NCBI GenBank assembly: GCA_900551945.1
Contig: URYE01000011.1
Location: 1-48,386, forward strand
DNA: 48,386 bases
Origin: an uncultured Eubacterium sp.
Lineage (GTDB): Bacteria > Bacillota > Clostridia > Lachnospirales > Lachnospiraceae
Direction of reading: 5' to 3'
Shown: in pieces, positions 17,817 to 25,198 of the stretch
How the letters are laid out: every line of letters starts with the position of its first letter
Numbering within the stretch: the stretch's first letter is position 1
The notes under the pieces: model-generated
Database searches by the model: none
The model's input: only the letters and a program-made list of their open reading frames with translations
Told to the model about the DNA's origin: nothing
Program-made: the position numbers and the translations under genes

Positions 17817-19094
17817 ATGTTTAATAATTACTTTTCATCAGAAAGATTTAAGGAACATAAGATACGACTTAAAATGTCATTTTTAGCTTTAATTAAGTGG
17901 ACTCTTTGTTCTTGCTTAATTGGTATATTTTTAGGGCTTATTGGGGCTGGTTTTTATAAAGCTCTTAGCTTTGTAACTTCTTTTAGAGAAGCTAACCCCA
18001 ATATCCTATTTTTACTGCCTTTATCAGGTATTATTATTGTATTTATGTACAACCTAGCTGGCAAATCTGCTTCAAGTGGAACTAATCTTGTTATATCAGC
18101 AATACAATCTAACGAAGAAGTTCCTGCACGAGTTGCTCCACTTATTATTATTTCAACTATTATCACTCACCTTTTTGGTGGTTCTGCCGGTAGAGAAGGT
18201 GCAGCATTACAAGTAGGTGGTTCAATTGGTAACTTTTTAGCTAAGGTACTTCATTTTGATGATAAAGACACACGAATTATGATAATGTGCGGAATGAGTG
18301 CTTGTTTTTCTGCCCTTTTTGGAACTCCTATTGCCGCCGCAATATTTTCAATGGAAGTAATAAGTGTTGGTGTTATGTATTACGCAGCCCTTGTTCCATG
18401 TGTACTTTCATCATTTATAGCAGAAGGTATTTCTAATTATTTCGGTATACCAAATACTGCTTTTGTTGTTGACTATGTTCCTATATTGTCTATTGATACA
18501 GGCTTTAAAACTATAGTTATATCACTTTTATTTGCTATTGCTAGTGTTCTTTTATGTGTTGCCTTACATAAATCATCGAAAATATATAACTATCTTTTTA
18601 AAAATACCTATGTAAGAATTGTTGTAGCCGGACTTCTTGTTATATGTCTTCGTTACATTTTTAACACTACTGATTATCTTGGTGCTGGTGCTCCAATTAT
18701 AGCTTCTAGTTTTACTACTCGTAGTGCGTGGTATGTATTTCTTTTAAAAATATTATTTACTGCCGTAACTCTTGGTGGTGGCTTTAAGGGTGGTGAAATA
18801 GTACCTACTTTATTTGTAGGTGCTACACTTGGAAGTTTTCTCTCTGCTATATTCGGACTTCCAATCGGACTTTGTGCTGCTTGTGGCATGGTTAGTGTAT
18901 TTTGTGGAGTAACTAACTGCCCTATAACTTCATTTATACTAGCAGTAGAAATGTTTGGAACTGAACCATTAAAGTATTGTACTATTGCTATTGCATTGAG
19001 TTACTTATTATCTGGATATTATAGTCTTTATAATAGTCAGAAGATTGTATACTCTAAATACAAGACTGTTTATATTAATAGAAAGTCAATTTAA
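17817..19094 (+). CDS. CLC-family anion/proton antiporter, probably fluoride-type (CLC-F)
   Basis: Membrane CLC protein, 425 aa, with about ten or more hydrophobic helices. The gating glutamate is E127 in GGSAGREGAALQVGG. The first selectivity-filter segment, usually GSGIP, reads SGTNLV (87-92), and the later filter segment, usually GIFAP, reads KGGEIVPTLFVG. To my knowledge both changes (a GxNLV filter and a GGExxP segment) mark the CLC-F branch, which exports fluoride. I see no fluoride riboswitch upstream. It is coupled to the CYTH gene one base before it and ends before a strong terminator. General CLC membership is secure. Fluoride specificity is inferred. Confidence 0.85.
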   Translation: MFNNYFSSERFKEHKIRLKMSFLALIKWTLCSCLIGIFLGLIGAGFYKALSFVTSFREANPNILFLLPLSGIIIVFMYNLAGKSASSGTNLVISAIQSNEEVPARVAPLIIISTIITHLFGGSAGREGAALQVGGSIGNFLAKVLHFDDKDTRIMIMCGMSACFSALFGTPIAAAIFSMEVISVGVMYYAALVPCVLSSFIAEGISNYFGIPNTAFVVDYVPILSIDTGFKTIVISLLFAIASVLLCVALHKSSKIYNYLFKNTYVRIVVAGLLVICLRYIFNTTDYLGAGAPIIASSFTTRSAWYVFLLKILFTAVTLGGGFKGGEIVPTLFVGATLGSFLSAIFGLPIGLCAACGMVSVFCGVTNCPITSFILAVEMFGTEPLKYCTIAIALSYLLSGYYSLYNSQKIVYSKYKTVYINRKSI

Positions 19095-19121
19095 TATTTT
19101 ATTTTTTGTTTAGATAAAAGA

Positions 19122-19157
19122 AAGTAGGTAGAATAATTTTTCTACCTACTTTTTTTG
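19122..19157 (+). terminator. Rho-independent terminator after the CLC gene
   Basis: AGTAGGTAGA pairs with TCTACCTACT (19123-19132 with 19141-19150), followed by a run of T. It closes the ABC-F/CYTH/CLC transcript 30 bp after the stop, just before the CRISPR array. Confidence 0.9.
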
Positions 19158-19170
19158 CACTAATATCAAT

Positions 19171-19785
19171 ATTTTGATACATCTTATGTTGTTGTTTAAC
19201 AAACTGCACTCTTATAACTCTTACTGAGGAGTAATCGTTTCAATACATCTTATGTTGTTGTTTAACTTTAAAGAAAAGAAAAAAGAAGCTCTCGGCTTAT
19301 GTTTCAATACATCTTATGTTGTTGTTTAACTTAAGTATAGTAAATAGTGGGGGTACAGTTTCCATGTTTCAATACATCTTATGTTGTTGTTTAACCGACA
19401 ATTTAGATTTTCTCGCATATAACAAATTTGTTTCAATACATCTTATGTTGTTGTTTAACGTTTTACAAAAAAGGTGGGCTATCCCTCGCTCACGTTTCAA
19501 TACATCTTATGTTGTTGTTTAACTTACCGGCTGCGCGAGTGATTCGTTGGCTGCCTTCGTTTCAATACATCTTATGTTGTTGTTTAACAGCCATCGCGAA
19601 CGATCCGGCGCTGTACATGCTTCCGTTTCAATACATCTTATGTTGTTGTTTAACATTATCCAAAATACAAAGGTAAGATATACGTTAATATGTTTCAATA
19701 CATCTTATGTTGTTGTTTAACTTGGCGTAGCCTAATAATCCTTTTGGTATCGTGCGTTTCAATACATCTTATGTTGTTGTTTAAC
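19171..19785 (-). CRISPR. CRISPR array, 10 repeats and 9 spacers, type I-B-like repeat, no cas genes
   Basis: Nine exact 30-bp repeats start at 19237, 19301, 19366, 19430, 19494, 19559, 19625, 19692 and 19756, plus one degenerate repeat at 19171-19200 that differs at three positions. Spacers are 34-37 bp. On the minus strand the repeat ends in ATTGAAAC, the usual 8-nt crRNA handle of type I-B and some type III systems. With the degenerate repeat at the low-coordinate end, this places the leader at the right and transcription on the minus strand. No cas gene is in the window. Spacers at 19524-19558 and 19589-19624 are much richer in G+C than the host sequence. Confidence 0.97.
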
Positions 19786-20000
19786 CCACGTTTTTAAGCC
19801 ATTCTTGAAAATTGACTTTCTTTCCATGCCCCTATTTTACACTATCTCTCCAAAAATTACCAGCCTTTTTTATCATTTCTATAATTCCCATTAAAAATCT
19901 GCCATTGTCTGCTTATTTACTAGCTTTGCACTACTTTATTTGCATTTTTTAGCTGGTAATTTTATTCATATTTTTATACACTTTATATAATATAATTTTT
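19786..20000 (-). promoter_or_regulatory. Probable CRISPR leader
   Basis: A+T-rich gene-free stretch directly upstream of the array in its inferred direction. On the minus strand it contains TTGACA near 20000 and a TGTAAAAT near 19835 that could serve as an extended -10. There is no coding potential. The assignment rests on array orientation. Confidence 0.45.
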
Positions 20001-20006
20001 GTCAAC

Positions 20007-20062
20007 AAAACAATCGCACTATGCTTTATACAACAATGGTATATGCACAGCGCGATTGTTTT
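20007..20062. terminator. Terminator hairpin between flagellin and CRISPR leader
   Basis: AAAACAATCGC at 20007-20017 pairs with GCGATTGTTTT at 20052-20062, and the stem continues inward with a few mismatches. It lies 90 bp past the flagellin stop on the minus strand and is nearly symmetrical, so it could work in both directions. Confidence 0.6.
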
Positions 20063-20152
20063 ACTCAAAATATTATTAATGCAATTTGTTATCTTTAATT
20101 GATACTGAACCTTAAAATATATGTTTTGAACTAATTAATTATTGCTAGGCTA

Positions 20153-21340
20153 TTACTGGAGAAGTGAAAGAACACCCTGATTAGACTGGTTAGCCTGTGC
20201 AAGCATTGACTGACCTGCCTGCATAAGGATATTATTCTTGCTGTATTCAACCATTTCTTTAGCCATATCTGTATCTCTGATTCTTGATTCAGCAGATGTT
20301 GTATTTTCAGCTACGTTGTCAAGGTTAGAGATTGTATGTTCAAGACGGTTCTGAACTGCACCTAATGCTGAACGTTGTTTTGAAACTTTTGAAACTGCAT
20401 CAGCTATAGTATCAATAGCTCCTGTTGCCTGTAATGCTGTCTTTCCAGACACTTTAAGTCCTGTTAATCCTAATGAATCAGAACTCATAGAGTCAACATT
20501 AAGTGTAATCTTATTAGTACTTTCAGAGTCAGCACCTACATGAAGACTTAAACTAACACTCTTATTATATTCAAATGTATTTGAGTCTGCAGTTATATCA
20601 ACTGTATCACCACTATCTGGAACTTGAACAGTTCCCTTAATTCCCATTTCACTTGCATAAGTAGTAAATACCGCTTGCATTGCTGCTTTTTCTTTACTTT
20701 GTGCATCATCTAGCGTAATTTGATTAGCTCCTGCATTATTTGCCACAACTTCTTTACCATTCCATGTATCACCTGCAGCTATTCCCGATGTATATGTATA
20801 AGTGGCTTTACCAGTATTGTCCATAGTTCCTGCTGTAAATGTTGATTTTGAAGACATTGCATCTTTTAAAAGTGACATATCAATTTTCTTAAATACTGTA
20901 TTTGTAACCTTACCCTTATCCTCATCACCTTTTAAAAGATAAGTTTCATTAAACTTTGTAGCTTCTGAAACTCTATCTATTTCACTTATTAACTGGTCTA
21001 CTTCATCTTGTACGTTTTGTCTATCGTCTTCTGACATTGTTCCGTTTGAAGCCTGTACTGCAAGTTCATTCATACGTTGCAACATTGAATGTACTTCTGT
21101 TAAAGCACCTTCTGCTGTCTGCACACATGAAATACCGTCTTGTGCATTTGTAGAAGCCTGTGTAAGACCTCTTATCTGCTTTCTCATTTTTTCTGAAATT
21201 GAAAGTCCTGCTGCATCATCAGCGGCTCTGTTAATTCTATAACCACTTGATAACTTCTCTGTTGATTTTGACTGTGCGCTTGATGTTGCTCCTAACATTC
21301 TGTTTGCGTTTAACGCTGACATATTGTGTTGTACTACCAT
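20153..21340 (-). CDS. Flagellin
   Basis: Filament subunit of the flagellum, exported by the flagellar type III system, so it has no signal peptide. The conserved N-terminal D0/D1 region covers residues 1-145 (VVQHNMSALNANRMLG, STEKLSSGYRINRAADDAAG, RMNELAVQASNGT). The variable centre is about 150-310, and the C-terminal D1/D0 covers about 315-395 (ALGAVQNRLEHTISNLDNV, RIRDTDMAKEMVEYSKNNIL, ending GVLSLLQ). It is full length at 395 aa. GGAGGT lies seven bases before the ATG. A CsrA-like gene precedes it by 265 bp, and an invertible segment lies beyond that. No other flagellar gene is in the window, and I find no sigma-28 promoter directly upstream. Confidence 0.97.
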   Translation of the reverse strand: MVVQHNMSALNANRMLGATSSAQSKSTEKLSSGYRINRAADDAAGLSISEKMRKQIRGLTQASTNAQDGISCVQTAEGALTEVHSMLQRMNELAVQASNGTMSEDDRQNVQDEVDQLISEIDRVSEATKFNETYLLKGDEDKGKVTNTVFKKIDMSLLKDAMSSKSTFTAGTMDNTGKATYTYTSGIAAGDTWNGKEVVANNAGANQITLDDAQSKEKAAMQAVFTTYASEMGIKGTVQVPDSGDTVDITADSNTFEYNKSVSLSLHVGADSESTNKITLNVDSMSSDSLGLTGLKVSGKTALQATGAIDTIADAVSKVSKQRSALGAVQNRLEHTISNLDNVAENTTSAESRIRDTDMAKEMVEYSKNNILMQAGQSMLAQANQSNQGVLSLLQ

Positions 21341-21347
21341 GATTTTT

Positions 21348-21385
21348 ACCTCCGTGTGATAACTTCAAGGAAACTCCGTTTCCTT
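21348..21385 (-). promoter_or_regulatory. Candidate CsrA-binding leader of flagellin mRNA
   Basis: On the minus strand an 8-bp perfect hairpin AAGGAAAC-GGA-GTTTCCTT (21367-21385) shows GGA in its loop. It is followed 13 bases later by the ribosome site GGAGG (21348-21353). GGA in a hairpin loop plus GGA in the Shine-Dalgarno sequence is the arrangement CsrA uses to repress B. subtilis hag. A CsrA-like gene is directly upstream. Confidence 0.6.
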
Positions 21386-21605
21386 TTTGATTTTGCCCTT
21401 AATTAGGATTGTTAATAAAATGTAATAATTTTAAATAGTCTGACTATAATTAGATTGTTATTTTTATAACAGACATTTATTTATAATAAGTATTTCCCTA
21501 CTTTGCATATTCCCGGGTTGTAAATAACAACAATATTTTTAATTCAAAAATTTATTTGACAGAGTATTTTAATGTAATGCTGCATTTACTAATATGCTCA
21601 TAAAG

Positions 21606-21869
21606 TTATACGTTATTATCTCTATTCTTACGCTTTTCTCTCATTAAAATGTCAACAATTTCTCTTTGAGCTTCTGGTGAAATCCCATTTTCTTTTTTAT
21701 AAACTTTTGTCTGTTCACCTGCTTTTCTTGCTGAACTTCTAACAATATTGACTTCTCTTGGAGCTTCTATCAAAAGATGTATATTATTGGCTGAACCTCC
21801 TGAAAATATAACTTTGATATCTTTCCCAATGTCAATGTATTCCCCTGGTTTTAGAGTGAGTTTAAGCAT
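21606..21869 (-). CDS. csrA: CsrA-like RNA-binding translational regulator (divergent)
   Basis: Small beta-strand protein aligning along the first 50 residues with CsrA: MLKLTLKPGEYIDIGKDIKV, then IHLLIEAPREVNIVRSSARK. R44, a main RNA-contact residue, is conserved. The usual R6 is leucine, with lysine at 7. At 87 aa it is longer than B. subtilis CsrA (74 aa) because of a charged tail (REKRKNRDNNV). CsrA homodimers bind GGA motifs in leaders and in Firmicutes repress flagellin translation. AAGGAGGT precedes the ATG. It lies 265 bp before flagellin on the same strand. The 400-bp gap upstream contains the left end of the invertible segment. FliW, the usual antagonist, is not in the window. Confidence 0.78.
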   Translation of the reverse strand: MLKLTLKPGEYIDIGKDIKVIFSGGSANNIHLLIEAPREVNIVRSSARKAGEQTKVYKKENGISPEAQREIVDILMREKRKNRDNNV

Positions 21870-22049
21870 AATCTTACCTCCTTGTTTTCTTTTGGCTCAT
21901 TAAATGAATAATCTCAATCAATTTTTATAATTATTAATATTAAAAATATTGCCTACGCTTTATCATTATTTCTGTAAGTCTATTTTTAATTCTATAATTA
22001 TTAAATTGTTTTAAATTTGCCAAAAACGTCCTTTTTATATGGTGTTTTT

Positions 22050-22088
22050 CAAAATGCAACATTCTCTAACAAAATGTTGCATTTTTAT
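22050..22088. repeat. Left inverted recombination site
   Basis: Arms AAAATGCAACATT and AATGTTGCATTTT flank the asymmetric 9-bp core CTCTAACAA. This is the layout of a tyrosine-recombinase crossover site. Matching to the right site continues for a few more bases on each side. Confidence 0.8.
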
Positions 22089-22287
22089 TTTGGGGAAGCT
22101 TTTCCCTCTTGAAATTGCATTAATTTATCTGCAATAATCGTAAATACATATAAAAATATTACTTTCTATTACTGAAAGGTTATACAAACTAAAAACAAAT
22201 ATGCTTTGTTAAAGATTTTGTTATTACAACAAATCTACTTAAATAATGAAACTATACTGAAATATAAAATTTGAAATGAGGATATAT

Positions 22288-22869
22288 ATGATAACTGAAC
22301 CTATTAAAGACAAAAAAGAACTTAAATCACTTATAAACTTTTACAATACAAAAAAGCCAAACTTACGCAACCACTGTCTTATCGTACTAGGTCTTAATAC
22401 AGCTTTAAGAATAAGTGACATTTTAACTTTAAAATGGAATATGCTTTATGATTTTGGCAGAAAAAAATTTAAGAATAGAATTACTATAAACGAGAAAAAA
22501 ACAGGCAAAACTAATATTATTCCTATAAATAAAAATTTGCTTATATGCTTACAAAAATTATTCTGTAAAATAAAACCACAAGCTAATGATTATTTGTTTA
22601 CTAAACGAACTAACCGCTCACAACCAATTAATCGTACTCAAGCCTACCGAATTGTCAAAAAAGCAGCGAATGAATGTAATCTTACTGGCAATATAAGCTG
22701 TCATTCATTAAGGAAAACTTTCGGCTTCTTTGCTTGGAAACAAGGCACACAGCCTGCGCTATTAATGGCTATATACAACCATTCTTCTTATAATATTACA
22801 AAACGATATCTCGGAATTACACAACTTGAAAAAGCTGCGATATATATGAATATACATTTTCTTAATTAG
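22288..22869 (+). CDS. FimB/FimE-like tyrosine recombinase
   Basis: Site-specific recombinase reduced to the catalytic domain (193 aa), like FimB/FimE, with no N-terminal SAM-like core-binding domain. Catalytic residues can all be assigned: R41 (ALRISD), K71 (EKKTGKT), H139 and R142 (CHSLRKTFG), H165 (YNHSS) and the nucleophile Y174 (KRYLGI). The ATG at 22288 has GAGG seven bases upstream and is preferred over the ATG at 22276, which has none. The gene lies between two inverted sites and reads towards the right one. Family members of this size usually flip promoters of surface structures. Here the neighbours are csrA and flagellin. Confidence 0.88.
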   Translation: MITEPIKDKKELKSLINFYNTKKPNLRNHCLIVLGLNTALRISDILTLKWNMLYDFGRKKFKNRITINEKKTGKTNIIPINKNLLICLQKLFCKIKPQANDYLFTKRTNRSQPINRTQAYRIVKKAANECNLTGNISCHSLRKTFGFFAWKQGTQPALLMAIYNHSSYNITKRYLGITQLEKAAIYMNIHFLN

Positions 22870-22940
22870 ATTTATATTATTTAACTCCTTTATACTATTG
22901 TCTTTATAGAAATAAAAAATAAAATTTTTTAAAAATGGGG

Positions 22941-22970
22941 TTAAGTTATCCTTTAACTGTCCGATATAAT
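22941..22970 (+). promoter_or_regulatory. Outward-facing sigma-28-like promoter inside the invertible segment
   Basis: TTAA (22941-22944), 15 bp, TCCGATAT (22960-22967). The sigma-28 consensus is TAAA-N15-GCCGATAT, so there is one mismatch in each box at the exact spacing. A TATAAT at 22965-22970 overlaps it and could serve sigma-A, but with a poor -35. It points at the right recombination site and, beyond it, a terminator. Confidence 0.6.
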
Positions 22971-22978
22971 AGGTGTAC

Positions 22979-23017
22979 ATAAAAATGCAACATTTTGTTA
23001 GAGAATGTTGCGTTTTG
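22979..23017. repeat. Right inverted recombination site
   Basis: Reverse complement of the left site with one mismatch in an arm (AAAACGCAACATT). The 9-bp core reads TTGTTAGAG on the plus strand, opposite to the left site, so recombination between the two would invert rather than delete. Confidence 0.8.
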
Positions 23018-23065
23018 CTATTAATAATTGTTACTATATTTTTTTAGTTTTTCTCATGTTAAAAA

Positions 23066-23110
23066 AGGAAGCAAACTTATTTTCATTACAAGTTTGCTTC
23101 CTCTCTTTTT
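23066..23110 (+). terminator. Strong terminator just outside the invertible segment
   Basis: A 13-bp perfect stem (AGGAAGCAAACTT at 23066-23078 with 23090-23102), an 11-base loop, then CTCTTTTT. A run of six A before it gives a T tail on the other strand, so it may work both ways. It would stop transcripts from the internal promoter in the present orientation. Confidence 0.88.
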
Positions 23111-23189
23111 ATATATTACAAATTTTTTCATATTCTAGTTGCAACATTTTTTCCAATCCGACTTTTAATCCCATAATATAAAAATAAAA

Positions 23190-23227
23190 AACGAAAGCAA
23201 CAACATAAACGTATTGTCACTTTCGTT
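23190..23227 (-). terminator. Terminator of the second ABC-F gene
   Basis: On the minus strand AACGAAAG and CTTTCGTT close an interrupted stem, followed by TTTTTTATTTTTA. It lies 84 bp past the stop at 23311. Confidence 0.75.
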
Positions 23228-23310
23228 ATTATTAAAAAATATTTTTCAATTATTTATTCTAATTGTTTAATACTACTACTGATTACAATAATTAAATAAA
23301 CATCGACAAA

Positions 23311-24948
23311 TTAATCTTCATCATCACTTTCTTCTTTAGCAAATCCCTGACGTTTTCTTGCCATTTCATCACTTTCAAGGTATTCATCATAAGTTGTAAT
23401 CTTATCAATAAGTTGTCCACTTGGAACGATTTCCATAATACGGTTTGCTGTAGTCTGAATGAACTGGTGGTCGTGTGATGTAAATAATGATACACCCTTA
23501 AACTTAATAAGACCGTTGTTAAGTGCTGTAATAGACTCCATGTCAAGGTGGTTAGTAGGGTCATCAAATACTAATACATTTGCTCCCATAATCATCATCT
23601 TAGAAATAAGACATCTAACCTTTTCTCCACCTGAAAGCACCTTAACCTTCTTAACACCGTCATCACCAGCGAATAACATTCTTCCTAAGAAGCCTCTTAC
23701 ATAAGTTGGGTCTGGATCTGGTGAGTACTGTGTAAGCCATTCAACAATTGTATCATCACAGTTAAATTCAGCGGCACTGTCCTTAGGGAAATATGCTGTA
23801 GAAGTTGTAATACCCCACTTAAATGTTCCCTCATCAGGTTCGATTTCACCCATAAGTATTCTAAATAATGTTGTTGTAGCAAGTTCATTTGAACCAACAA
23901 ATGCAATCTTATCATCGTGATTTACAATAAATGAAACATTATCAAGCACCTTAACGCCATCTATTGTCTTTGAAATACCTTCTACTTGAAGTACTTCATT
24001 ACCGATTTCTCTTTCTGGTCTAAAGTCGATGTAAGGATACTTTCTGCTTGATGGTCTAATATCATCAAGTTCAATCTTTTCCAATGCTCTCTTTCTTGAT
24101 GTAGCCTGCTTAGACTTAGAAGCATTAGCTGAGAACCTTTGAATAAATTCCTGTAATTCCTTAATCTTTTCTTCCTTCTTCTTATTAGCTTCTTTCATCT
24201 GCTTAACAAGAAGCTGACTTGACTCATACCAGAAATCATAATTACCAGCATATAACTGAATTTTTGCATAGTCAATATCAGCAATCTGAGTACATACTTT
24301 GTTAAGGAAATAACGGTCATGTGATACTACGATAACTGTATTTTCAAAATTAATAAGAAACTCCTCAAGCCATGCAATAGCATCAAGGTCTAAGTGGTTA
24401 GTAGGTTCGTCAAGTAAAAGAATATCTGGATTACCAAATAAAGCTTTTGCAAGAAGCACCTTAACCTTTTCACTACCATTAAGCTCGCTCATTGTCTTAT
24501 AGTGAAGGTCTGTTGTTACACCAAGACCATTAAGAAGCTGTGCTGCGTCACTTTCAGCTTCCCAACCATTCATATCAGCAAATTCAGCTTCAAGTTCACT
24601 AGCCTTATTACCATCTTCTTCTGTAAAGTCTTCCTTAGCATAAATAGCTTCTTTTTCTTTCATTATCTGATAAAGACGCTCATTACCCATCATAACTGTA
24701 TCAAGTACTGTATATTCATCGTATTTGAAGTGGTCCTGTTCAAGGAATGAAAGTCTTTGTCCTGGTGTGATACTTACGTCACCCTTACTAGGTTCTATCT
24801 GACCTGTAAGAATTTTTAAAAATGTTGACTTACCAGCACCATTTGCACCAATAAGACCATAACAATTTCCTTCTGTAAATTTAATATTAACATCTTCAAA
24901 TAGAGCTTTTTTTCCAATTCTTAAAGTAACATTATTTGCACTAATCAT
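23311..24948 (-). CDS. ABC-F family ATPase, YkpA/YbiT-like, with one degenerate ATP site
   Basis: Cytoplasmic twin-ATPase of the ABC-F translation-factor family, 545 aa. NBD1 has a good Walker A (GANGAGKST, near 35) and Walker B (LLLDEPTNHLD), but its signature reads LNGSEK in place of LSGGE. NBD2 has a good signature (LSGGEKVR) but its Walker A is GSNELATTT, without the GK, and Walker B reads VFDDPTNHLD with D for the catalytic E. In a head-to-tail ABC-F fold all three changes fall in the same composite site, leaving one intact site. A lysine-rich linker (KEANKKKEEKIKELQEFIQ) lies about 250-300, and the tail is acidic. It may simply be the subfamily norm. An R4 repeat precedes it. Confidence 0.9.
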   Translation of the reverse strand: MISANNVTLRIGKKALFEDVNIKFTEGNCYGLIGANGAGKSTFLKILTGQIEPSKGDVSITPGQRLSFLEQDHFKYDEYTVLDTVMMGNERLYQIMKEKEAIYAKEDFTEEDGNKASELEAEFADMNGWEAESDAAQLLNGLGVTTDLHYKTMSELNGSEKVKVLLAKALFGNPDILLLDEPTNHLDLDAIAWLEEFLINFENTVIVVSHDRYFLNKVCTQIADIDYAKIQLYAGNYDFWYESSQLLVKQMKEANKKKEEKIKELQEFIQRFSANASKSKQATSRKRALEKIELDDIRPSSRKYPYIDFRPEREIGNEVLQVEGISKTIDGVKVLDNVSFIVNHDDKIAFVGSNELATTTLFRILMGEIEPDEGTFKWGITTSTAYFPKDSAAEFNCDDTIVEWLTQYSPDPDPTYVRGFLGRMLFAGDDGVKKVKVLSGGEKVRCLISKMMIMGANVLVFDDPTNHLDMESITALNNGLIKFKGVSLFTSHDHQFIQTTANRIMEIVPSGQLIDKITTYDEYLESDEMARKRQGFAKEESDDED

Positions 24949-24978
24949 TAAAATATTCCTCCGTTAAAATCCAAACTA

Positions 24979-25070
24979 TGAGAAACACACTTTGTAAGTT
25001 TCTCAAGTTATTGCGACAATTGCCCAAGTTTCTTACAACAAAGGACTTTGGCTCGTTGTTCGCATAAATA
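24979..25070. repeat. R4 two-hairpin repeat, copy b
   Basis: GAGAAAC/GTTTCTC forms the first hairpin. The second pairs GCGACAA, GCC and AAGT with ACTT, GGC and TTGTTCGC. It lies 30 bp upstream of the ABC-F start, so it would be in that gene's leader on the minus strand. Confidence 0.65.
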
Positions 25071-25140
25071 ATAGCAATCTTTATTAATATACACTATTAC
25101 TAACAAACTTGCAATACAAGTTTTAAAAACTCAAAAAAAA

Positions 25141-25178
25141 TAGAAAGCCACCAAATAAATAGTGACTTTCTATTTTTT
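25141..25178 (-). terminator. Terminator of the LCP gene
   Basis: TAGAAAGcCAC pairs with GTGaCTTTCTA (25141-25151 with 25162-25172). It is flanked by A and T runs and lies 20 bp after the stop at 25199 on the minus strand. Confidence 0.8.
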
Positions 25179-25198
25179 AATAAATAATATTAATTATA

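Larger units (their letters stand above)
22050..23017. mobile_element. Candidate invertible DNA segment encoding its own recombinase
   Basis: The segment is bounded by two inverted sites (22051-22085 and 22982-23016) that match at 34 of 35 positions. It carries one gene (FimB-like recombinase, 22288-22869) and an outward-facing promoter at 22941-22970. The gene-free flanks inside it are A+T rich and hold a small GGGGAA/TTTCCC hairpin near 22092-22107. Inversion would move the promoter to about 22100-22126 on the minus strand, pointing at csrA and flagellin. Inversion itself is inferred from sequence. Confidence 0.7.

Noticed and set aside
19316..19676. Open frames across the CRISPR array giving a repeated QYILCCCLT-like peptide
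   Set aside because: They are the translated 30-bp repeat. The DNA is an array of identical repeats and unique spacers.
22288..22869. Recombinase as a prophage or ICE integrase
   Set aside because: It lacks the N-terminal domains of integrases, no phage or conjugation genes are near, and it is enclosed by inverted core sites, which fits an inversion system better.
24979..25070. Short leader peptide in the R4 copy before the ABC-F gene (about 10 codons), as in antibiotic attenuators
   Set aside because: Frame, start codon and length are not kept in the other R4 copies; the structure is what is conserved.
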